DNA of 8,465 bases from Halanaerobiaceae bacterium (GCA_003554685.1 PWHA01000224.1:1-8465); one strand, 5' to 3'. Counted from the first letter of the stretch, positions 1 to 5,287 are shown. Notes: generated by a model not told the origin, from the letters alone. Numbers and translations: made by a program.

Positions 1-227
1 GCAATTTTAATAGTTCGATTTGAAATATTTATCGTTTGCTCCCTGTTATTAACAGCTATCTCTTTCTTCTCTCTCACATTGAGAGCATTATCCCGCTTAT
101 CACTAAATTCATCTTTAGAACGGCTGCCGTATCCAGGATATCCGGCCTGAATTTTAAACCGCTGCTCCAGATCCCTTCTGGAATTATCTCTGAAACTATC
201 TCTTAAATTGTCTTCTAGCTGCTTCAT
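1..227 (-). CDS. Hypothetical hydrophilic protein, N-terminal 75 residues (continues past the window edge)
   Basis: An open frame runs from an ATG at 227 to the left edge without a stop. It is preceded by a good ribosome binding site (GAGGGTGAG, about 6-7 bases upstream of the ATG), which fixes the start. The visible part begins MKQLEDNLRDSF and is very rich in Arg, Lys, Asp, Glu, Asn and Gln, with no cysteine, no membrane segment and no signal peptide. A short Gly/Tyr/Pro stretch (QAGYPGYGSRS, about residues 27-37) interrupts otherwise helix-prone charged sequence. I do not recognise a family. It is the last gene in the row and lies behind the DnaB-like gene, from which it is separated by a 260-base spacer holding a 17-bp tandem array, so co-transcription is uncertain. 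Its codons are more AT-rich than those of the AOR or radical SAM genes. Confidence 0.6.
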   Translation of the reverse strand, partial: MKQLEDNLRDSFRDNSRRDLEQRFKIQAGYPGYGSRSKDEFSDKRDNALNVREKKEIAVNNREQTINISNRTIKI

Positions 228-292
228 AATTTATCTCACCCTCTGCTATTATGCTTCTGCTGCTGATAAATTTCTCCAGCTCCCTGGCTAAA

Positions 293-411
293 TAACCCGC
301 AATATCAAATAACCTACCGCATAAAATAAACCATCATCTCAAATAACTCACCAGATCAAAAAACCTGCCATATCAAATATACTGCCGTATCTTCAAGCAA
401 TACCGGCCAAA
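293..411. repeat. Degenerate 17-bp tandem array, seven units
   Basis: Units start at 293, 310, 327, 344, 361, 378 and 395 with exact 17-base spacing. The consensus on the + strand is TAACCTGCCATATCAAA; the TAAC start and the ATCAAA end are best kept. Units differ at several positions, so the array is old or under weak constraint. It fills most of the spacer between the DnaB-like gene and the gene at 227. 17 is not a multiple of three, and stops interrupt the reading frames, so it is not coding. Confidence 0.75.
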
Positions 412-436
412 TTTTTCAGCCATAATACTGAAAAAT
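411..436 (-). terminator. AT-rich hairpin behind the DnaB-like gene, possible weak terminator
   Basis: ATTTTTCAG (411-419) and CTGAAAAAT (428-436) form a perfect 9-bp stem with an 8-base loop. It lies about 50 bases after the stop of the DnaB-like gene. No separate U-tract follows on the minus strand, so termination would be weak; it could equally be an RNA 3' stabilising hairpin. Confidence 0.35.
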
Positions 437-486
437 CATAAAAATTCTTTACAGTAAAATTAGCAAATAGCAAACTCCTCCGGCTC

Positions 487-1335
487 TTAAATCTCCCGCA
501 GCAGCCGTCTGATATACTGCTCAATCTCCGGTGTCCGCTCCCGGAACGCCAGAGTAGCCGGCTCCCAGAAAAAATCAAAACTCCCGATGCATCCAGAAAT
601 ATTCTTCTCCACAATCAGCTCAACCGGCTCCGGAATCTTATTGAAATTGACATTAAACTCATTCTCCCAGTCCCTTTCTCCTGCTGGATTATCAATTCGA
701 TGCAGCAGAATAATTTTATCAGTCTCATTCCGCAGCAGCCTGGAAAAAGGCAGCAGATCAGCAGCCGTCGGCTGCCCGGCATAATTCTTCAGCTGACTTA
801 TCAGCACCACCGCCGCCTCTGACTTCCGGGCAATTTTCTTCAGCTCCCTCAGCTGAATCTCAATCAAACTCCGGGAAGCATATTCCTTGCCATGAGAAGA
901 CTTCAAAGCCTGAAGATAATCAACAAAAATCAGATCAAAATCAGTAAAATGATCCAGGCAGAGCGAACTGATATCAGCAATCGTCAGCAGATTATCATCG
1001 ATAATTTTCAGTTTTTTTTCATCGATAAAATGCTGAAATTTACCAGCACTGCCCGAAATCGCTTCCTGGATCTCCTTTTCGTCCAGATTCAAAAAGTTCA
1101 GGTTGTAGGGGGAAATCCCGGAATCCAGAAAAATAAATCTCTCCGCCAGCCGCTGAGCCGGCATCCCCGGAGTAATATATAAAATCCTGGTTTCATTCTC
1201 AACTTCCAGCAAATTATGCATTATATTAATTGCCAGCGCACTCTTTCCGGCCCCGGGAAGGCCCGCCAGCAGCGAAAGCTGACCCCGGGAAAATATTTCG
1301 ATTTTTTGATCCAGATTTTCATAGCCGGTTAACAT
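487..1335 (-). CDS. Stand-alone DnaB C-terminal-like RecA-fold ATPase with altered catalytic residues
   Basis: The 282-residue product matches the C-terminal ATPase domain of replicative helicase DnaB from its first residues (TGYENLDQ, like the TGF..LD entry to that domain). It lacks the N-terminal DnaB domain that binds primase. Walker A is GLPGAGKS (25-32), Walker B is FVDYLQ (137-142), and the downstream sensor ISQLKN is at 179-184. Two expected residues are missing. DnaB has SLEM after the second strand, with the catalytic glutamate; here the same place reads TPGM (55-58). The KxRxG arginine-finger motif of DnaB reads KNISG (244-248), so the lysine stays and the arginine is lost. It therefore probably binds ATP but may not be a normal helicase; a regulatory, loader or KaiC/RadA-like role is possible. 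The start is set by GGAGG seven bases upstream of ATG 1335. It is flanked on both sides by 17-bp tandem arrays. The family call is firm; the function is unknown. Confidence 0.85.
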   Translation of the reverse strand: MLTGYENLDQKIEIFSRGQLSLLAGLPGAGKSALAINIMHNLLEVENETRILYITPGMPAQRLAERFIFLDSGISPYNLNFLNLDEKEIQEAISGSAGKFQHFIDEKKLKIIDDNLLTIADISSLCLDHFTDFDLIFVDYLQALKSSHGKEYASRSLIEIQLRELKKIARKSEAAVVLISQLKNYAGQPTAADLLPFSRLLRNETDKIILLHRIDNPAGERDWENEFNVNFNKIPEPVELIVEKNISGCIGSFDFFWEPATLAFRERTPEIEQYIRRLLREI

Positions 1336-1380
1336 AAAACCGCCTCCAGTAGAAGCAAATTATTAAGCACCGATGAGCAG

Positions 1381-1415
1381 ATTATCAAGCGCAAATTATC
1401 AAGCGCAAATTATCA
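1381..1415. repeat. 14-bp direct repeat, two and a half copies
   Basis: ATTATCAAGCGCAA occurs exactly at 1381-1394 and 1395-1408 and is followed by a partial copy (ATTATCA shifted into 1408-1414). Related GCAAATTATCAG pieces occur again near 1436-1446. It lies in the leader region just upstream of the DnaB-like gene. Confidence 0.75.
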
Positions 1416-1510
1416 GGTAATCGCAGATAAAAAATGCAAATTATCAGACTCAGAATATTTTTTCGGCCTAATTGCCCTCGGATAATATCATTTAGAAAAT
1501 TTAGAACAGA

Positions 1511-1576
1511 TTATAACAGATAAATATTCATGTTATAACAAATAAAAATTTACCTAATAACAGATAAAAATTCACC
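1511..1576. repeat. 22-bp tandem repeat, three units, containing -10-like motifs on the minus strand
   Basis: Units start at 1511, 1533 and 1555. Each holds TAACA(G/A)ATAAA followed by ATTCA or a close variant. On the minus strand the 1511 unit reads TGTTATAAT, a perfect extended -10 (TG-N-TATAAT); the 1533 unit reads TGTTATAAC and the 1555 unit TGTTATTA. All point towards the DnaB-like gene. Confidence 0.7.
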
Positions 1577-1668
1577 TTGAAAAATTGCTGCAATCCAGGC
1601 CTAGCTTGAAGCCATTAGCCCAGATAAAAGTTTGCTTTTGTGATAGAATATCCAGCATCGAGAACCTG

Positions 1669-1728
1669 ACCTGAATTCATTATACCAGACCTGAATCCAT
1701 TATACCTGACCTGAATTCATTATACCAG
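1669..1728. repeat. 20-bp tandem repeat, three units, nearly perfect
   Basis: Units at 1669-1688, 1689-1708 and 1709-1728. Read on the minus strand the unit is CTGGTATAATGAATTCAGGT; the outer two are identical and the middle one differs at two positions. This is the best-conserved array in the window. Confidence 0.85.
1679..1728 (-). promoter_or_regulatory. Triple -10 promoter array upstream of the DnaB-like gene
   Basis: Each 20-bp unit carries TATAAT on the minus strand (1724-1719, 1704-1699, 1684-1679). The outer two have the extended form TGGTATAAT, which can act without a -35 box; no clear TTGACA lies 16-18 bases upstream. Starts near 1712, 1692 and 1672 would give a leader of about 340-380 nt before ATG 1335. 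This is inferred from motif match alone. Confidence 0.4.
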
Positions 1729-1777
1729 ATAAACCCCGGATTTGAAAAACTAAGTTAAGTACAACCAGCTTTTTTAC

Positions 1778-1797
1778 TCCTGCATCATTTTGCAGGA
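1778..1797. other. Perfect 7-bp hairpin of unknown role
   Basis: TCCTGCA (1778-1784) pairs with TGCAGGA (1791-1797) around a six-base loop. No proper U-tract follows on either strand, so it is not a good terminator. It sits between the 17-bp array and the -10 repeat array and could be an operator-like dyad. Confidence 0.4.
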
Positions 1798-1859
1798 TTT
1801 ATCTCAGGACAAAATTTATGGCAGATTTATTCCAGCCTACCCTGAACCGATACCGCCCC

Positions 1860-2101
1860 CTCATCATTATCACACCCCAATCATCATCACTCCTTCATCA
1901 TTACCGCACCCTCATCATATTCTCGTCTTAACCATCATCGCTCCTTCTTTATTATTACAGTTTCATCATTACCGCAGTTTCGTCATTGCCGTAGTTTCAT
2001 CATTACCACAGTTTCATCATTATTGCACTTCAACCATAATAGCTCCTTTATCATTACAGCACCTTGATCATTATTGCACCTGCAGCTTAAATTATCACAC
2101 C
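1860..2101. repeat. Degenerate 17-bp tandem array, about 14 units
   Basis: Units start at 1860, 1877, 1894, 1911, 1928, 1945, 1961, 1978, 1995, 2012, 2029, 2047, 2064 and a diverged last one at 2081. Spacing is 17 bases except for one 16- and one 18-base unit. The + strand consensus is TTTCATCATTACCGCAC. G is almost absent on this strand (one G between 1861 and 1920). The period is not a multiple of three, so it is not protein-driven. The array stops almost exactly where the terminator U-tract begins (2105). Confidence 0.8.
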
Positions 2102-2104
2102 TGT

Positions 2105-2134
2105 AAAAACAAAAAACCTGGAGCTTCCCCCAGG
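2105..2134 (-). terminator. Strong rho-independent terminator
   Basis: On the minus strand CCTGGGG pairs with CTCCAGG (7 bp, one G-U) around the four-base loop GAAG, followed by TTTTTTGTTTTT. It would end transcripts from the zinc-ribbon gene and perhaps from the radical SAM gene, about 320 bases after the zinc-ribbon stop codon. Confidence 0.8.
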
Positions 2135-2244
2135 CGATTTAGTCAGTTGATTTTTTCATCATGGCATTTATCACGGCAGTAAAATTATCATAACAGGTTT
2201 ACAGGCCTAAACAAACCAAAACCTCAAGCAGCAACCCCGTCTCC

Positions 2245-2407
2245 AATCACTTTATAATTATAATGTAAACCCGCATGCCCCTAAAAGGGCCCAACAAGAT
2301 ATGGAAATTAAGCGGCATATTTCCAAGGAAAACCCGCATGCCCATTCGGAACACATCAATAGATGAAAATATTACGACATATTTTCAAGGTAATCACTTT
2401 ATAATTA
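2245..2407. repeat. Duplicated hairpin element (about 63 bp) flanked by 16-bp direct repeats
   Basis: AATCACTTTATAATTA occurs at 2245-2260 and again at 2392-2407. Between them, AAACCCGCATGCCC occurs twice (2267-2280 and 2330-2343), each followed by a 7-bp stem with a 10-base loop: TGGAAAT/ATTTCCA (2302-2325) and TGAAAAT/ATTTTCA (2364-2387). The two stems differ at one pair, G-C against A-T, changed on both arms. Both hairpins are followed by AAGG. The stretches in between have diverged, so the duplication is not recent. Confidence 0.7.
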
Positions 2408-2451
2408 CATGTCTCAAATCACTTTCAAGTCACCTGATAATTACCATCCAG

Positions 2452-2598
2452 TCACTCATCAATAACCTCAACTTCCCGGCAGTCTCCATAACAGCCTTCA
2501 CCGCATTCCGGACAGATTAGTTCTTCATTATCTTCCACCTTCTCCACTACTATAAAATCTTCACCACAGCACTGACATAGATATTTAACCTTTTTCAC
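2452..2598 (-). CDS. Small zinc-ribbon protein, 48 residues
   Basis: The frame begins at GTG 2598 and ends at TGA 2452. An in-frame TAA two codons upstream rules out a longer form, and AGGGGG eight bases before the GTG is a strong ribosome binding site. The product begins VKKVKYLCQCCGEDF and holds two metal-binding knuckles, C8-x2-C11 and C29-PE-C32-G, spaced as in small zinc ribbons or rubredoxin-like domains. Three further cysteines (10, 36, 40) are present. The tail (REVEVIDE) is acidic. No other domain fits into this length, so it is probably a small metal-binding or regulatory protein; FmdB-like ribbons have a similar layout but I cannot assign the family. It follows the radical SAM gene by about 580 bases, and a strong terminator lies beyond it. 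Confidence 0.8.
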   Translation of the reverse strand: MKKVKYLCQCCGEDFIVVEKVEDNEELICPECGEGCYGDCREVEVIDE

Positions 2599-2994
2599 TG
2601 CTTAAACCCCCTTAAGTCAGATAAATTCCAAAACTCAATCTAAAGCTCAATCTCTAAAACAGTCTGTAAAACAGAAAACACCTGATGTTTATCCAGTTAA
2701 TCATCATCTATCTTAATTATCTCAAAAAACCAGTAAAAATGAAGTTTACCAGTTTACATTCTCAACTCGTTTAACAAAAATAATCTGTTCTAGAGCGAAA
2801 TTTCCTCTACTCTCAACATCCTTTACCAGTTCTACCATCCTTCATACCCCACATACCTCGCCTACCTGCCAGCATTCACAAAACTTCAACCAGATAACCA
2901 GAAACACCTCCAGACTTCTCCTTCCATATCCAAACATTACCAGCAGTAATCAAAATGCGCTCCATAATACCCCTTCTCCGGCAGGTTCCAGCAG
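2599..2994. other. Spacer between the zinc-ribbon gene and the weak ORF at 2995, no firm gene
   Basis: This stretch is AT-rich near 2640-2820 and C-rich on the + strand from 2820. A minus-strand frame at 2965-2876 (29 codons, beginning MERILITAG) has a GGAGAAGGGG site just upstream but no recognisable features. Short repeats such as AAAACTCAATCT/AAAGCTCAATCT (2630-2653) are present. I see no RNA gene or strong terminator. Confidence 0.5.
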
Positions 2995-3126
2995 CTATAC
3001 CACCGCGCTTTCAGAGGTCTTCATCTCCTGGCTCTCCCTGAAGCCTACTATACCACAATTCCCGAGCTCCAAAAAACAACCAGTCGCTCCTAACACCTCC
3101 CAACCATCCCACCAGCTCCTAAACAT
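2995..3126 (-). CDS. Possible 43-residue peptide behind the radical SAM gene
   Basis: An ATG at 3126 is preceded by a textbook Shine-Dalgarno sequence (GGAGGTG, five bases before the ATG) and lies 50 bases after the stop of the SPASM radical SAM gene. The frame begins MFRSWWDGWEVLGATG and ends KTSESAVV, with two cysteines (17 and 24) and several Trp and Gly. I do not recognise it. Caution is needed: the ribosome-binding-site-like motif and the first codons sit inside a 29-30-bp direct repeat (3087-3145), and the G/T-rich minus strand makes chance frames of this length common. The position behind a radical SAM/SPASM gene makes a peptide substrate conceivable, but that is inference only. Confidence 0.25.
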   Translation of the reverse strand: MFRSWWDGWEVLGATGCFLELGNCGIVGFRESQEMKTSESAVV

Positions 3127-3145
3127 CCCAACACCTCCCGACCAG
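3087..3145. repeat. 29-30-bp direct repeat, two copies
   Basis: Copies at 3087-3115 and 3116-3145 both begin CTCCTAA and end ACCAG, with ACACCTCCC in each though at a different offset. On the minus strand each copy holds GGGAGGTGTT, a ribosome-binding-site-like motif. Confidence 0.55.
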
Positions 3146-3176
3146 AAAAAACTCCAGACGTCAGACGCCCAGAAAA

Positions 3177-4340
3177 TCAGGGACAGCGCACAATATTCTG
3201 AGCCCAGAGACAGTCCGCACAGGAAGGGTCATTACCCCAACAATCCTGATTCTCCTCGGGATAGGTGCAGTTATCGCTCAGCTCACAGTCCACACAGGAG
3301 GGAAAATCAAAATACCTCACCCGGTTCCTGAATTTCAGATACCGCGGCGAATTCCAGATTTCCCTCAGCGGCCTCTCCGCCACATTCCCGAAGGAATGAG
3401 CCTCAACCTGCTTCTCCCGCCCAAAAACAAAGTACCTATTGGAATGCATCAGGGCATAGCAGGAAGAAACCTCCCCCTGCCATGTCACGGTACAGGCTCG
3501 GCCAGAAACAAAATCGCAGCTCCGCTCCGCCCCCCAGTTCGGCGAGGGTAGGTTCATGGTACACATGGTTGCCGACCCCGGCACCGGACTGGTCCAGAGC
3601 TTCAGCGCCAGCTGCTGCTCCCGCTCTCCCTTACCATAGAGAATTTCATCCACCATATCCTCCTGGTAGGGCAAAAGATGGGTCACCAGAATGGAAAAGG
3701 CCCCCAGATCCCGGGCCCGCCGGCTCAAATTCTCAAGCTCCTCCTGATTCCTCTTCATCAGCACAAACTCCAGCCCCAGCCGAGGAAAGATAGTCTCCCT
3801 CTCATCCTTAACCCGCTTTAATTCAGCTAGATTCTCCAGCAGCCTGCCCAGCTCACCCCGCCGAATATCGGCAAAACGCTCCTCCTTAAAGCTGTCAATC
3901 GAAACAATAACTTCATCCACCCTCTGCTCAACCAGCTGCTCCAGCAGTTCACCCTGCAGCATCATCCCATTGGTGGTAATCCTGACCTTATATCCCTTCT
4001 CCTTCAGTCCGGCAACAATCTCTTCAATCCCGGGATGCATCAGCGGCTCACCAAAACCACCCAGCACAACTTCCCGGCAGTCCGGCAGCTCCTCCAGATC
4101 CGCCAGAATCTTCTCAAAAAGCCCCATCTTCATATCACCGGGACACTGCTCCCAGCTGTGCCGGACACAGATAATACAGTCCAAATTACACCGGGCCGTA
4201 ATCTCCAGATAAATCTTCTTTAGATCCGGCCGCCTCTCATGCAAAATATAACCGTTATCAGCTTGCTGCACCAGAAAATCCCCTTCAAACACCTGCAACC
4301 GCCCATTTTCATCGTATACTTCCACTCTATTTTTCGCCAT
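3177..4340 (-). CDS. Radical SAM/SPASM protein, AOR-linked tungsten cofactor oxidoreductase maturase type
   Basis: With the ATG at 4340 the product has 387 residues. A possible TTG at 4373 would add 11 residues, but the sequence between holds GGTGGAGGG and AGGA sites suited to the ATG. The radical SAM cluster motif is RCNLDCIIC (Cys 51, 55, 58; CX3CX2C) and the SAM-binding glycine motif is GGFGEP (94-99). The C-terminal part is a SPASM-type domain with C283-x10-C294 (containing G-x4-C), then Cys 349, 352, 358, 367, 374, 377 and 386, enough for two extra iron-sulfur clusters. SPASM proteins usually modify peptides or proteins; members of this branch are found beside tungsten-containing aldehyde oxidoreductases and are thought to mature them. 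The AOR and MoaD-like genes just upstream on the same strand agree with this. The protein is cytosolic and full length. Its exact reaction is unknown. Confidence 0.88.
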   Translation of the reverse strand: MAKNRVEVYDENGRLQVFEGDFLVQQADNGYILHERRPDLKKIYLEITARCNLDCIICVRHSWEQCPGDMKMGLFEKILADLEELPDCREVVLGGFGEPLMHPGIEEIVAGLKEKGYKVRITTNGMMLQGELLEQLVEQRVDEVIVSIDSFKEERFADIRRGELGRLLENLAELKRVKDERETIFPRLGLEFVLMKRNQEELENLSRRARDLGAFSILVTHLLPYQEDMVDEILYGKGEREQQLALKLWTSPVPGSATMCTMNLPSPNWGAERSCDFVSGRACTVTWQGEVSSCYALMHSNRYFVFGREKQVEAHSFGNVAERPLREIWNSPRYLKFRNRVRYFDFPSCVDCELSDNCTYPEENQDCWGNDPSCADCLWAQNIVRCP

Positions 4341-4377
4341 ATATAATCCTATCCCTCCACCTGAATAAATCAACCTT

Positions 4378-4404
4378 TATATAAAGCCAACTATATAAAG
4401 CCAA
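4378..4404 (-). promoter_or_regulatory. Possible promoter of the radical SAM gene formed by the 14-bp repeat
   Basis: On the minus strand the repeat gives TTGGCT (4404-4399) and TATATA (4383-4378), 15 bases apart, close to -35 and -10 boxes though the spacing is short. A start near 4371 would give a leader of about 30 nt carrying the GGTGGAGGG site before ATG 4340. Confidence 0.3.
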
Positions 4405-4431
4405 CTCTAAAAACCCGACTCTAAAACCAGC
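4378..4431. repeat. 14-bp tandem repeat, about four units
   Basis: TATATAAAGCCAAC occurs exactly at 4378-4391 and 4392-4405, followed by diverged units at 4406-4419 and 4420-4431. It ends immediately upstream of the radical SAM gene. A further CAGCTCAGCCAGC duplication follows at about 4428-4450. Confidence 0.75.
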
Positions 4432-4659
4432 TCAGCCAGCCAGCTCAGCCAAAAAATTAACCATCAGTTTAAAAAGCACAGCCTAAAACCTTTCCCAAAC
4501 AACCAGCCAGGCCCAGCCTTCAAATAAAAAACCAAATCGGTTAAACTCCAGCCTAAACAAAACCAGTTAAACAGATAACCCCCCAGATAATCCACCCACC
4601 AACCTGGAGAGCACCAGACCATAACAACCAGTTAAATAATCCCACTTAACTCAATTAAC
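4432..4659. other. C/A-rich spacer, no gene seen
   Basis: The + strand is strongly C over G (23 C against 8 G between 4561 and 4620). It contains irregular copies of CAGCCTAAA and CCAGTTAAA but no regular period, ORF or hairpin that I can support. Confidence 0.5.
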
Positions 4660-4770
4660 TGCCCAAAAAAACTCACTCACAAGATTATTTCCCCAAAAAC
4701 ATATTCACAAATTTGACTCCCCAAAAACATATTCACAAAATCAATTCCCAAAAACTCAATCACAAAACCG
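4660..4770. repeat. 28-bp tandem repeat, four units
   Basis: Units start at 4660, 4690, 4718 and 4745. The core CCCCAAAAACATATTCACAAA is nearly identical in the second and third units; the first and fourth have CTCACTCACAA and CTCAATCACAAA in its place. The array lies between the short ORF behind the MoaD-like gene and the radical SAM gene. Confidence 0.75.
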
Positions 4771-4771
4771 A

Positions 4772-4870
4772 TTAATCCTCTGATATCTCTCTACCACAAA
4801 AATCGATAAACCATCCCATATCTCTAAATCTCAAAGGCCCTGCCTTTAAACCAACTAAAAACTCCAGCAC
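4772..4870 (-). CDS. Possible 32-residue peptide directly behind the MoaD-like gene
   Basis: A GTG at 4870 lies only six bases after the TAA of the MoaD-like gene and in the same frame, and the frame stays open for 32 codons to TAA 4772. The product begins MLEFLVGLKAGPLRFRDM and continues with an aromatic part (GWFIDFCG) and an acidic end (REISED). The ribosome binding site is weak (GGGGGA, nine bases upstream, inside the MoaD-like GG codons), so translational coupling would be needed. The tandem array starts right after its stop, so the ORF coincides with the only non-repetitive part of this spacer. I do not recognise it. It could be a small partner or a peptide substrate, a remnant of a longer gene, or chance. 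Confidence 0.3.
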   Translation of the reverse strand: MLEFLVGLKAGPLRFRDMGWFIDFCGREISED

Positions 4871-4876
4871 CTCAGC

Positions 4877-5137
4877 TTATCCCCCAGCAATCGGCGGAAA
4901 GACAGCCACCCTGTCACCATCCTGCAGCTCATAATCCTTTTTCTTCTTCAAATTATTAACAAAATTCATCTTAACATGATCCTCAGGAATCTCCAGTTCC
5001 CGGTACAAATCCTCAATTGTCGAGCCCTCAGCAATCTCATACTCAACAGCCTCTTTGCCGCCCGGCTCCTCAGGATTATACTCCCGGAGATTGGCAAACA
5101 GCTTAATCTCAATATTAATCACGGAATCATTAATCAC
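4877..5137 (-). CDS. MoaD/ThiS-family sulfur carrier protein
   Basis: The 86-residue product has the ubiquitin-like layout of MoaD/ThiS proteins: a first strand IEIKLFANLREY, the middle helix (TIEDLYREL), the strand pair near LQDGDRVAVFPP and the obligatory C-terminal Gly-Gly (85-86) that is adenylated and thiocarboxylated by a MoeB/ThiF-type E1 enzyme, not present in the window. Proline before the tail (PPIAGG) is typical of the MoaD side, which supplies sulfur to the pyranopterin dithiolene. The neighbouring AOR and radical SAM genes suggest it serves the tungsten cofactor. GTG 5137 is chosen because AAGGGGTGA lies just upstream; a longer GTG start at 5176 lacks a site. A 15-base duplication spans the start, giving a second in-frame GTG five codons later. 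The protein is highly acidic and cytosolic. Confidence 0.88.
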   Translation of the reverse strand: MINDSVINIEIKLFANLREYNPEEPGGKEAVEYEIAEGSTIEDLYRELEIPEDHVKMNFVNNLKKKKDYELQDGDRVAVFPPIAGG

Positions 5138-5281
5138 GGTATCACCCCTTTTCGAGACTCCAACTTCCAGAAACACCTCTCCTAACTCCCTAAACTCAGA
5201 ACTTTGAAAGCATACCTTTTTGCAAATTTAACTTTTATAAGCTTGCCATAATATCAGCATTTCATAAAAATAGTAAATCAA

Positions 5282-5287
5282 ATTATA
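5282..5287 (-). promoter_or_regulatory. Possible -10 box of the MoaD-like gene
   Basis: The minus strand reads TATAAT here, with only a poor match at -35. A start near 5275 would give a leader of about 140 nt before GTG 5137. Confidence 0.3.

Larger units (their letters stand above)
1336..2451. other. Long spacer (1.1 kb) upstream of the DnaB-like gene, built largely of tandem repeats
   Basis: I find no convincing gene here. The spacer holds, in order, a 14-bp repeat (1381-1415), a 22-bp repeat (1511-1576), a 20-bp repeat with -10 motifs (1669-1728), a 7-bp hairpin (1778-1797), a 17-bp array (1860-2101), a terminator (2105-2134) and a duplicated hairpin element (2245-2407). A 130-codon plus-strand frame at 1790-2182 is a by-product of the His/Pro/Ser-rich translation of the 17-bp array and has no ribosome binding site. 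Confidence 0.7.

Noticed and set aside
293..2101. 17-bp arrays considered as CRISPR
   Set aside because: Units are directly adjacent without spacers, are degenerate, and no cas gene is present.
1790..2182. 130-codon plus-strand frame rich in His, Pro, Ser and Ile
   Set aside because: It is the translation of the 17-bp array, has no ribosome binding site, and the period is not a multiple of three.
2876..2965. 29-codon minus frame (MERILITAG...) with GGAG/AAGGGG upstream
   Set aside because: Short, without recognisable features, and in a G-rich strand where such sites arise by chance; described in the spacer entry only.
3482..3793. 103-codon plus-strand frame
   Set aside because: Antisense shadow of the radical SAM gene, Pro/Ser/Ala-rich low-complexity translation.
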